From Gracilimonas sp964505215 (lineage in GTDB: Bacteria; Bacteroidota; Rhodothermia; Balneolales; Balneolaceae): a stretch of DNA of 64,000 nt. This document shows, in pieces, positions 7,036 to 14,582 of the stretch. Within the stretch, counting starts at the first letter, position 1, and every line of letters starts with the position of its first letter. The stretch lies in assembly GCA_964505215.1 (NCBI GenBank), contig CAZDGU010000012.1, positions 38,967-102,966 on the forward strand, written 5' to 3'. Under the pieces are notes generated by a model that saw nothing but the letters and a program-made list of their open reading frames with translations, made no database searches and had not been told where the DNA came from. Both the position numbers and the translations under genes were made by a program.

Positions 7036-8625
7036 ATGCGCCTACTCCTACTTTCATTACTTATTCTTTTAAACTTCCTGGTGGCTTCCTGCGATAGCGG
7101 ACTACAAGGAAATTTAAATGAAAACATTCCCCCAACCACTTCATTAACTCTGAACGAAATAAACCTTCCGGAAGGAGAGAGGTTGGTGAGTCAGGTAAAT
7201 ATTTCCTGGTGGGGTGATGACCCCGATGGCTTTATTGCCGGTTATGAATTTTTTATGGGAGATCCGGATACGGTTTCGGATAATGACTGGGTATTTACCC
7301 AAAAAACGGACAGCACCTTTATACTGCCCATACCTGAGGGTGAAATTGATGCCGATGTGCAATTTACCGTACGCGCCATTGATAACGATGATGCCCGGGA
7401 TGAAGACCCGCCATCACTTATTTTTCCTATTCGAAATACAAAACCTGAAATTCGGTTTAACTTCAACGAAACTCCGCCGGATACTACCTACCGCATAGCC
7501 AGCTTTGGCTTCACCCCATCTGACCCGGATGGTGATGCCAACTTAAACAGAATGGAAATTGCGCTGAACGATACCAGCAGCGAAGACAGCTGGCAGCCGC
7601 TTTCTTTGGAGGTGTCTTTAATCACCCTGAAGATAAATGATGCCGCGCCCACGCCGTATGCCGATGTACTGGTTGGGCGAAGTGCGGTAGAATCTGATAT
7701 AAGCTTTGATAATGTGATTCCGGATGGGGAAAACACACTTTATGTTAGAGCCATAGATAATGCAGCTGAAACTAGCGATGTGATTACCAAAACCTGGTAC
7801 GTGAAAAAGCAGACATCCAATATTCTATTTTTGAATGATTATTGGGGGGCCGAGAATACAAGTACCACCAATGACAGGCGAGATTTACACTTGAGTCTTT
7901 TAAGAAGCGACAGTGTAAACATAACCAACGTAGATTATATAGATATTTCAGACGGCAGGGTAGTGGGCGGATCCAGAGTTCAGCTTTCTTCTGCTTTCCA
8001 TCACCGTAGTTTAGCTGCTCCTACTTTAAACCTGATGTTTGCCCAGTGGGATTACATTTACTGGATTTCAGACGACTTGAACCGGAACATCGGTTATGCC
8101 CAGCAGATGACCACCGACTTCTTTGACCAAGGCGGTAAAATGTTTATTAACATTCCCATTAAGTATTTAGCTGATCGTCATCCACTACTTCAGTTTTTAC
8201 CGTTTAAAGGGGTGCAGCAGGCTTCCTATCCCCAACCTAACCGAAGCCCGCAATTTATGATAGGGCAATGTTCGGAAGTCACAGCCACCAACGATATTAG
8301 CTATACCCCCTATTTACGGTTTAGGAATGTCCAGTTTCCAACCAATTCTATCATTCCCTTCGACAATTCCATTAAGCTTTTTGAAGCCGATTACAATTTG
8401 TTTTTACGCAATCCAAATGAAAGTACCGGTTACGAAGGCGATGAGCTTATCGCAGCCATGAACAACAACGAATCCATATTGTATTTTGGCTTTGATCTGA
8501 ATGAGTTTACCCGAGATGGTATCACACCCGTTTGCAAAGATGAGAATGGAGACGAATACCCCGCAAGTGACCTTGAAGGACTGATGAAATTTTTGATTAA
8601 AGACACATTAGGTTTTGAACAATGA
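7036..8625 (+). CDS. Surface lipoprotein with FN3-like domains
   Basis: 529 residues from the ATG at 7036, which gives a perfect lipoprotein signal (MRLLLLSLLILLNFLVASC, lipobox Cys19). An in-frame ATG at 6988 lies inside the terminator stem and would spoil the signal. Residues about 30-260 contain two beta-sandwich, FN3-like repeats (WWGDDPDGFIAGYEFF, VQFTVRAIDNDDA; then FTPSDPDGDAN, TLYVRAIDNA). The remainder (FLNDYWG..., WDYIYWISDD, GGKMFINIPI) is unrecognised but resembles a Rossmann-like or GATase-like core. The stop overlaps the next start (ATGA at 8622), implying translational coupling to the TonB receptor, so it may be a surface partner of that transporter. Confidence 0.75.
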   Translation: MRLLLLSLLILLNFLVASCDSGLQGNLNENIPPTTSLTLNEINLPEGERLVSQVNISWWGDDPDGFIAGYEFFMGDPDTVSDNDWVFTQKTDSTFILPIPEGEIDADVQFTVRAIDNDDARDEDPPSLIFPIRNTKPEIRFNFNETPPDTTYRIASFGFTPSDPDGDANLNRMEIALNDTSSEDSWQPLSLEVSLITLKINDAAPTPYADVLVGRSAVESDISFDNVIPDGENTLYVRAIDNAAETSDVITKTWYVKKQTSNILFLNDYWGAENTSTTNDRRDLHLSLLRSDSVNITNVDYIDISDGRVVGGSRVQLSSAFHHRSLAAPTLNLMFAQWDYIYWISDDLNRNIGYAQQMTTDFFDQGGKMFINIPIKYLADRHPLLQFLPFKGVQQASYPQPNRSPQFMIGQCSEVTATNDISYTPYLRFRNVQFPTNSIIPFDNSIKLFEADYNLFLRNPNESTGYEGDELIAAMNNNESILYFGFDLNEFTRDGITPVCKDENGDEYPASDLEGLMKFLIKDTLGFEQ

Positions 8626-11561
8626 TATATTTTAAAAAAGCCTGTTTAGCATTATTCGTAACCCTTGCTGTTGGCACTTCAGCGCTATTTGCTCAGGATA
8701 CCGGCTCGCTTTCGGGGGTGGTAACAGATAAGGATGATAAAAGCCCGCTTATTGGGGTAAACGTAATTATACGGGGAACCTCTTTCGGGACGGCTACCAA
8801 CCTGGATGGCGAATATACCGTAAATAAAATACGTCCCGGAGAATATGATATTGAGTTCCGCTATGTAGGCTACGAGCGTATTTTGGTAACCGGCATAAAC
8901 ATTAAAGCCGGCGAAACCACCGACTTAGATGTGGAGATGGGCATGCAAGCCATTTCCTCTGACGAAGAAGTAACTGTGATAGGTGAAAAGCCCATTTTTG
9001 ATGTGGAGCAGTCTTCCACCTCAACCCGTGTAAGCCGCGAGCAAATAGAAGCGGCTCCGGTGCAAAAAGTAGAAGATATTGTGGGAAGCACGGCAGGTGT
9101 TGTAAAAGACCCAACCGGGCTGTATATACGAGGCGGCCGTGCCAACGAAACCGGTTATGTGGTAGATGGTGTTTCGGCACAGGATCCGCTGGCAGGAACG
9201 GGCTTTGGGTTAGATTTGGGAGCAAATGCTTACTCCAATGTAGAAGTAACCACCGGCGGGGTTGATGTAGAACACGGAAACTTAACCTCCGGTGTGGTTT
9301 CGGTACAAACCCGAGATGGAGGAGATAAGTATAGCGGAAGTTTTGCCCACAAGCGTGATAACCCCGGAAGAATGACCGCCGCAGATGCCAACTTTTTCTC
9401 TGACACGTATGAACTGTCGCTGGGCGGCCCTATGCCCATTACCAAAAATCTGCTTCCTGCATTAGGAATCAACATTCCCGGAAATTTGTATTTTTATATG
9501 ACCGGGCAGGCTGCTTTCTCGAACGAGTTCACTAAAAACAGCGCCGATCAGGTAAAAACCTCTTTAATTGACGATACGTTTTGGTCGCCCCGGCAAGATA
9601 ACCGCTGGAATGGCATGTTTAAGCTGACCTACAAAATTAAGCCGGGCATGAGGCTTGAAGGTGCTTATCAGCGTTCGTTAACCGTGAACCAGAATACGCG
9701 AATGCTCCAGATTATTGGAGATAATGCGCAAATTCGCCCGGGTTATCAGTTCTTTTTTGAGCAAAATTTAGACAACGCAAACACTTACGCCCACGACAGT
9801 AAGCTGGCCTACATAAAATGGACGCACGCGCTTTCCGGAAAGTCTTATTACGATGTGCAGTTCAGCCGTTTATTCACGCGCCTGCGGGCAGATGCCAACG
9901 GCCGGAACTGGAGGCCTGCCTCGGTAGATGGGGAGTTTGATGCGGGCAGTATAGTCACCTATCCTGTTACTCCTTTTGAGGGCGGCGATGATTTTACATA
10001 CGTACTTCCCGGCCCGGGCTTGGCTAACAACGGGGGAATTGCCTCCCTTTGGCACGACCACTTTGCAGAAGAATATACCCTTCGCTCCAACTTCACCACC
10101 TTTTTTGCATCCGAAACCAACCGATTGCGATTAGGCCTGGAAATGAAGTTCATGGAATATCAGTGGATTGATATTACGCGCCCATGGGTAGGAGCTCCCA
10201 TTCAAATTGAAGACGGTTCGTTTGCAGAAAGTTCACGCCTTGGCGCCAGTTCGGATATCTGGAACGTGAGTCCGTCGCGCGGTGCTATTTACCTGAGCGA
10301 TCAAATTCGCTATCAGGGACTGATTGCAAACCTGGGGCTTCGGTATGAGTACTGGTTCCCCGGCGGCTATGTAGATAAATACGTAGATGATCCGCTTGCA
10401 CCCATTCCAAACTCGGTGCGCGAGCAGTACAAAGAAGATACCTACAGTTTATTTGGCAACCGTTTCAAAATGCGTTTGCTGCCTCGTATAAACGTCTCGT
10501 TCCCGGTTCGCGAAAATATGGTGATGTATTTCAACTACAGCCACAAAACGAAACTTCCTCACCCCACGTACATTTATGCAGGGTTGAACCCATACTATCA
10601 GGATCGATCTTTCCTATCCGATCTGGGTAACCCAAACTTAAATCCTGAAGTGGATATTTCTTATGAGCTTGGTTTCAGATATCAGCTCAGCTCAAACGAT
10701 GCTTTAAATATAAATGCGTTTTGGAGTGATAAGTATGACTTTATTACTGCCGAGCGAATTATTGTACCCGATGCTTCCGGCCGGGAAACCGAGCGCACGT
10801 TTAGAGTAAACGGAGATTTTGCCCGGGTGCGAGGTTTGGAAGTTACCTACATAAAAAGATACAGCCACTTTTTGCAGGGTAATTTAAGTGCTACTTATTC
10901 GCGTGCAGAAGGGTTGAGTTCTACCTCAAACGATGCGCTGACCGACATTATATCCGGCGGACAGGATATTGGAAATAACATTGAAACTCCGCTGGCCTGG
11001 GACCGCCCGTTTGACATAAAAGGAAGCCTGATTTTTACCTGGGACCGAGACCGTGGCCTGTTCGATACAGGTGCTCTGAATAATATTCGGGCCTACCTTT
11101 CCGGTACATACAGAAGCGGACAGCGCTACACACCCATGATCTACAAAGGGCAGGAAAGAAATCCGGTTACCGGGGTTGAAGACTGGCGTCCTATTTATGA
11201 GCGAAATCCGGATCCCAACAAAAGGTATTCTGAAATAGGCGAGCCCTGGATGATGTTTGACCTGACCTTCCAAAAATGGTTTGAAGTTAAAGGAACGCGC
11301 ATAGAAGCTTCTCTTGAAATCACCAACTTATTTAACAATAAAAACCCGGCCATTATAAATCCCGTAACCGGTAAAGGATACAAAAGCAGTTATCCGGCCG
11401 ACCCAACAACATTAAGAGGGAATTCGGCTTACGATGTGCCGTCAAATGTGAGAGATCCCCGCTATAGAGACCCTCGCGATAACAACGTTCCGGCCTACTT
11501 AAATCCTGCAAACTATCTTGAGCAGCGACACATTATGTTTGGTTTAGCCATTAATTTCTGA
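8622..11561 (+). CDS. TonB-dependent outer-membrane receptor
   Basis: 979 residues. The signal peptide ends at SALFAQ/D (about 24). Then comes a carboxypeptidase-regulatory-like beta domain (about 29-110; GSLSGVVTDKDDKSPLIGVNV, GEYTVNKIRPGEYDI), a plug domain (about 130-250; QIEAAPVQKVEDIVGSTAG, LYIRGGRANETGYVVDGV) and a long 22-strand-type barrel ending in IMFGLAINF. It should import or help secrete a large ligand using TonB-ExbBD energy. No SusD-like partner is adjacent; the translationally coupled lipoprotein upstream and the PorV/PorQ-like gene 10 bp downstream are its neighbours. The ligand is unknown. Confidence 0.92.
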   Translation: MIYFKKACLALFVTLAVGTSALFAQDTGSLSGVVTDKDDKSPLIGVNVIIRGTSFGTATNLDGEYTVNKIRPGEYDIEFRYVGYERILVTGINIKAGETTDLDVEMGMQAISSDEEVTVIGEKPIFDVEQSSTSTRVSREQIEAAPVQKVEDIVGSTAGVVKDPTGLYIRGGRANETGYVVDGVSAQDPLAGTGFGLDLGANAYSNVEVTTGGVDVEHGNLTSGVVSVQTRDGGDKYSGSFAHKRDNPGRMTAADANFFSDTYELSLGGPMPITKNLLPALGINIPGNLYFYMTGQAAFSNEFTKNSADQVKTSLIDDTFWSPRQDNRWNGMFKLTYKIKPGMRLEGAYQRSLTVNQNTRMLQIIGDNAQIRPGYQFFFEQNLDNANTYAHDSKLAYIKWTHALSGKSYYDVQFSRLFTRLRADANGRNWRPASVDGEFDAGSIVTYPVTPFEGGDDFTYVLPGPGLANNGGIASLWHDHFAEEYTLRSNFTTFFASETNRLRLGLEMKFMEYQWIDITRPWVGAPIQIEDGSFAESSRLGASSDIWNVSPSRGAIYLSDQIRYQGLIANLGLRYEYWFPGGYVDKYVDDPLAPIPNSVREQYKEDTYSLFGNRFKMRLLPRINVSFPVRENMVMYFNYSHKTKLPHPTYIYAGLNPYYQDRSFLSDLGNPNLNPEVDISYELGFRYQLSSNDALNINAFWSDKYDFITAERIIVPDASGRETERTFRVNGDFARVRGLEVTYIKRYSHFLQGNLSATYSRAEGLSSTSNDALTDIISGGQDIGNNIETPLAWDRPFDIKGSLIFTWDRDRGLFDTGALNNIRAYLSGTYRSGQRYTPMIYKGQERNPVTGVEDWRPIYERNPDPNKRYSEIGEPWMMFDLTFQKWFEVKGTRIEASLEITNLFNNKNPAIINPVTGKGYKSSYPADPTTLRGNSAYDVPSNVRDPRYRDPRDNNVPAYLNPANYLEQRHIMFGLAINF

Positions 11562-11571
11562 GCGATATAAC

Positions 11572-12603
11572 ATGCAGTTAAACAACAATATTATTAAGAC
11601 GTTTTTTAAAAAAGTACTTCCAATAGCAGTAATCTTAATGGTTGGCTTACCACAATTAGGCGCAGCTCAGGGAGGTATATTTCCAAGCCTGGGCGGTTCG
11701 CGTACCGGTACATCGGGTTTTCAGTTTTTGAAAATTAATGTAGATGCGCGCTCATCGGCCATGGCGGGGTCAAACGTGGCGGATGCAAAAGACGGTTCAG
11801 CCCTTTACTTTAACCCTGCACTGGCTGCGCAAATGAATACCTCTCAGGTATATTTAGCACACACCGCCTATTTTGCCGACATCTCTCACAACTATGCCAG
11901 CTATACTCACCGAACCGGAGAGTTTGCCTTTGGCGGCTCGCTGATGTATCTGGATTCCGGAGAAATGGACGAAACCAACGAATTTAACCCTTTTGGAACC
12001 GGCCGTACATTCCGGGCCGTAAACATGGCAGCGGGAATCTCCTTTGCCCAGCAGCTTTCGGAGCTGTTCAGTTACGGAATCACCGCAAAATATATTGAAG
12101 AGAAAATTGAGGAAGTGCAGCTGCAATCGGTAGTCTTCGATCTTGGCTTTTACTACGAAGTGGGTGAAACCGGCCTTCGATTTGCCGTTGGGTTGAATAA
12201 CTTCGGTTTAGATGCCACGCCATCGGGCGAAACTACTCGCCAAACTCAAAACGGCTTGGTTACAGAAAAAGATTTTGAAGACGTTTCGGCTCCGTCCCTG
12301 TTCCAAATTGGAGCTGCCTACGATGCCTACGAAAACGAAAACATTAAAGTATTAGTAACCGGCCAGTTAACCAATCCCAGCGATAACGCAGAGCGCTTTA
12401 GTCTGGGTTCAGAACTGATTTACCTGGACCGCTTTTTTGTACGAACAGGATATGAATTTGGCGTAGATGAGGCAAAGTTGCCCTCTGCCGGAATCGGTGT
12501 GTTAATTCCGCTTTTAGGAAATAACGTAGCCATAGACTACGGATTTTCAACCAGAGAAAGATTGGGAAGCCTTCACCGTTTTGCATTAAAGTTTAATTTA
12601 TGA
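11572..12603 (+). CDS. PorV/PorQ-family outer-membrane protein
   Basis: 343 residues. The signal peptide ends near GAAQ/G (about 33). The sequence QFLKINVDARSSAMAGSNVADAKDGSALYFNPALAA is the hallmark N-terminal part of PorV/PorQ (FadL-like) barrels. In Bacteroidota PorV is the shuttle that takes type 9 cargo from the translocon to the attachment complex. Its position in the same run as a Por-tail protein suggests a cargo-linked paralogue; whether it is the housekeeping PorV cannot be told. It ends in RFALKFNL. The stop overlaps the next start by ATGA (12600-12603). Confidence 0.85.
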   Translation: MQLNNNIIKTFFKKVLPIAVILMVGLPQLGAAQGGIFPSLGGSRTGTSGFQFLKINVDARSSAMAGSNVADAKDGSALYFNPALAAQMNTSQVYLAHTAYFADISHNYASYTHRTGEFAFGGSLMYLDSGEMDETNEFNPFGTGRTFRAVNMAAGISFAQQLSELFSYGITAKYIEEKIEEVQLQSVVFDLGFYYEVGETGLRFAVGLNNFGLDATPSGETTRQTQNGLVTEKDFEDVSAPSLFQIGAAYDAYENENIKVLVTGQLTNPSDNAERFSLGSELIYLDRFFVRTGYEFGVDEAKLPSAGIGVLIPLLGNNVAIDYGFSTRERLGSLHRFALKFNL

Positions 12604-13910
12604 TGATGAGCAGAAGTATTATGAGAAAAACGACAATCATACTCAGCGCCAGCCTCTTGGCGGTTCTTACACTCTCCGGTTGCGAGCAGTTTTTAGGCTC
12701 TAAAGGTGATGATATAACCGACGAAATTTTTGAAGCCGGCAAGAAAGATCCGGGCGTTACGGTAGATCAGGTTGCTTATGCGGCTCTTTTACCTTTTTGG
12801 GGTGAGTTTGATAAACCAACCGACGTATTTGTGGGATATGATGAACTGGTGTATGTAACCGATGCCAAAGGATTGCATGTTTTAGACCGTGCCGGCCGAC
12901 GGTACACAACCATTGATATGGGAGATATTGGAAAATATGGCGCTACCTCTGTTACTCAAGATCGGTTACTTAATGTATATATAACCGCCCGGTACGATAC
13001 AGTTATTACAGAGGTAGATTCTACTACGGTATGGAACCTCTCCGCGGTGTATAAAATTAAAAACGCAAACGGCGCAGGAGCGGTACAGGTAACAGATACA
13101 CTGGTACATCCATTTCTGGATAATAGCCGTTCAAGCACAACTACAAAGCATTTCCGTTTAGACCGTTCAAGAGCAGATAACGAAGAATTGGTAGAACTAA
13201 CCAGTGTAGCTGTATTGGGAGACAATGATATCTACATTTCCCGAAAAGGACCTCGAAATAACACCGGCCAGGCTATGGCCCCGGACAACACCGTGTTGCT
13301 GTTTACGGAAGATGTCGTTACCGGTAAAATGAGGAATACCACTCAATTGCGTTCTCTGCATCCTACCAATCCGTCATTTATGAGCGGAATTTCTATCAAT
13401 GATATTACGACTTTAGCAGGCCCGCCACAGCGCGAAAGGGTGACTGAAGACCTTCACTTTATTATTACGCAAGGCGCCCCGCAAAGAAATATTCCATTTC
13501 GTACCCTGTGGATTAACGGAGTAGAAACCATTGACGGATTGGAGTATCGCCCAAATGCTACCTTACTGCAAAAAGATACCGCGCGTGCAGAGTCTTTCTT
13601 GTATGATGAAGACAAATTCAAAAACCCAACCGGTATTGCATTTTCAGCCGATGCTCGCGGTCATGTTTTTGTGGTAGATGCAGGAACAGACAGCCTGTAT
13701 ATGTTTCAGTCGAATGGGTATGAAGGAGTGAATCCGCCCCCGGGCTCTGCAGAAACAAAAGCCATCAATGTTTCTTTTGGCGGTACAGGCTCCGGCCCTC
13801 GCCAGTTTAATAACCCAAGCGGTGTCGCCTACTTTGATAAAATTGTATATGTAGCCGATACCGACAACAATCGTATAGCACGTTACAGGCTCACAACCGA
13901 CTTCGAGTAA
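12600..13910 (+). CDS. Lipoprotein with NHL/beta-propeller-like repeats
   Basis: 436 residues. Lipobox LTLSGC at about residues 23-28 from the ATG at 12600; the ATG at 12621 would also give a good signal. The body contains NHL-type strand pairs: KPTDVFVGYDELVYVTDAKGLHVLD near residue 79, and NPTGIAFSADARGHVFVVDAGTDSLYMF plus FNNPSGVAYFDKIVYVADTDNNRIARY near the C-terminus. These suggest a six-bladed propeller anchored to the envelope. It is translationally coupled to the PorV/PorQ-like gene and is the last gene of the run. It may be a surface binding or scaffold component; no catalytic site is evident. Confidence 0.8.
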   Translation: MMMSRSIMRKTTIILSASLLAVLTLSGCEQFLGSKGDDITDEIFEAGKKDPGVTVDQVAYAALLPFWGEFDKPTDVFVGYDELVYVTDAKGLHVLDRAGRRYTTIDMGDIGKYGATSVTQDRLLNVYITARYDTVITEVDSTTVWNLSAVYKIKNANGAGAVQVTDTLVHPFLDNSRSSTTTKHFRLDRSRADNEELVELTSVAVLGDNDIYISRKGPRNNTGQAMAPDNTVLLFTEDVVTGKMRNTTQLRSLHPTNPSFMSGISINDITTLAGPPQRERVTEDLHFIITQGAPQRNIPFRTLWINGVETIDGLEYRPNATLLQKDTARAESFLYDEDKFKNPTGIAFSADARGHVFVVDAGTDSLYMFQSNGYEGVNPPPGSAETKAINVSFGGTGSGPRQFNNPSGVAYFDKIVYVADTDNNRIARYRLTTDFE

Positions 13911-13940
13911 CGGATTGCTTGTTTTTCAAAACCCGCAATT

Positions 13941-13997
13941 CGTCCGACCGCTGAAATAAGATTAGGCTTTCTGAACACGCCTTGAAGCGGTCTGACG
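13941..13997 (-). repeat. 57-bp stem-loop module, isolated copy
   Basis: CGTCCGACCGCT...AAGCGGTCTGACG around ATTAGGCTTTCTGAACACG. It is a diverged copy of the hairpin module found inside X at 563-620, 14270-14327 and 27053-27110. Here it stands outside any X copy, only about 270 bp from one, so it duplicates as an independent unit. The arms pair over about 13 bp with a mismatch and a loop of about 30 nt. Confidence 0.75.
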
Positions 13998-14011
13998 ATT
14001 TTTAACGGCAG

Positions 14012-14085
14012 CAAGGTTCAGTGAACAGGGAGCAGTTTGCAGTGATCAGGATTGGTTGGCGGGTTTGAATTACAGTGTTGCCCAA
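14012..14085 (-). repeat. Interspersed repeat module Y, copy 2
   Basis: Inverted copy of 1099-1177: AGTGAACAGGGAGCAGTTTG, CAGTGATCAGG, then TTGGCGGGTTTGAATTACAG. It directly precedes module H here, whereas in island A the two are separated by X and the 189-bp element. Confidence 0.8.
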
Positions 14086-14103
14086 GTCCGCTAACGCCTC
14101 GAA

Positions 14104-14152
14104 CTCGCTCCCAACGACCCCGTTGGGAGTGCTCTAAAGAACCACCCGGTTC
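14104..14152 (-). repeat. Repeat module H, copy in island B
   Basis: CTCCCAACG-ACCC-CGTTGGGAG at 14108-14129 is the exact inverse complement of the hairpin at 460-481, followed by TAAAGAACCACCCGGTTC, the inverse of the island A segment. Confidence 0.85.
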
Positions 14153-14390
14153 AAAACAAAAATGTTACCAAGGCGGGCGTTGATGAGGTTAGCTGCCACA
14201 TTTTCCGAGATTGCTTCGGCGATTGGTATTGTGGGTGTAGTTATGCAGGACACCGCCTCGCAAAAGTTTCCGTCTGACCGCTGGATATGATTAGGCTGCT
14301 TGAATACGTTTTGAAGCGGTCTGACGGATGGTAACGCAACCAAGTTTTAAAAGAAGCTCTAAAAACCAATAGCCAATTTCCAGAAACCAC
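14150..14390 (-). repeat. Interspersed repeat module X, copy 2 (island B)
   Basis: Inverted copy of 488-783 from GTTTTGAACC back through CCAAGGCGGGCGTTGATGAG, the 57-bp stem-loop (14270-14327) and GAAGCTCTAAAAACCAATAG. It lacks the TTTACAGGATT tail of copies 1 and 3, being joined to module H instead. It is in a gene-free stretch between two TonB-receptor transcription units. Confidence 0.85.
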
Positions 14391-14515
14391 ACCATCACCC
14401 CAAACCGGTTAAAAAATCAAAATATTTTAGGCAGAATTTCGGCTTTCAGCTAATGTTATTAGAGAGGCATGAGGTATAAGCTAAATTTCAGATATTTTTG
14501 GATGAAATGTAAATA

Positions 14516-14549
14516 TTGTAAAAAAGAAAGCATGCAGTTCTTATCTTTG
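14516..14549 (+). promoter_or_regulatory. Putative promoter of the second TonB receptor
   Basis: TATCTTTG at 14542-14549 fits the Bacteroidota -7 consensus TAnnTTTG exactly. TTG at 14516-14518 lies 23 bp upstream, slightly far for a -33 element. It lies 33 bp before the ATG at 14583. Its position inside an upstream-extended open frame shows that the start at 14469 is not used. Confidence 0.65.
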
Positions 14550-14582
14550 GCCATCCCAAAACCCCAAACAAAAACAATAAAA

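Noticed and set aside
14469..14582. Upstream ATG at 14469 for the second TonB receptor
   Set aside because: A TAnnTTTG promoter element at 14542 lies inside, and the signal peptide begins at 14583.
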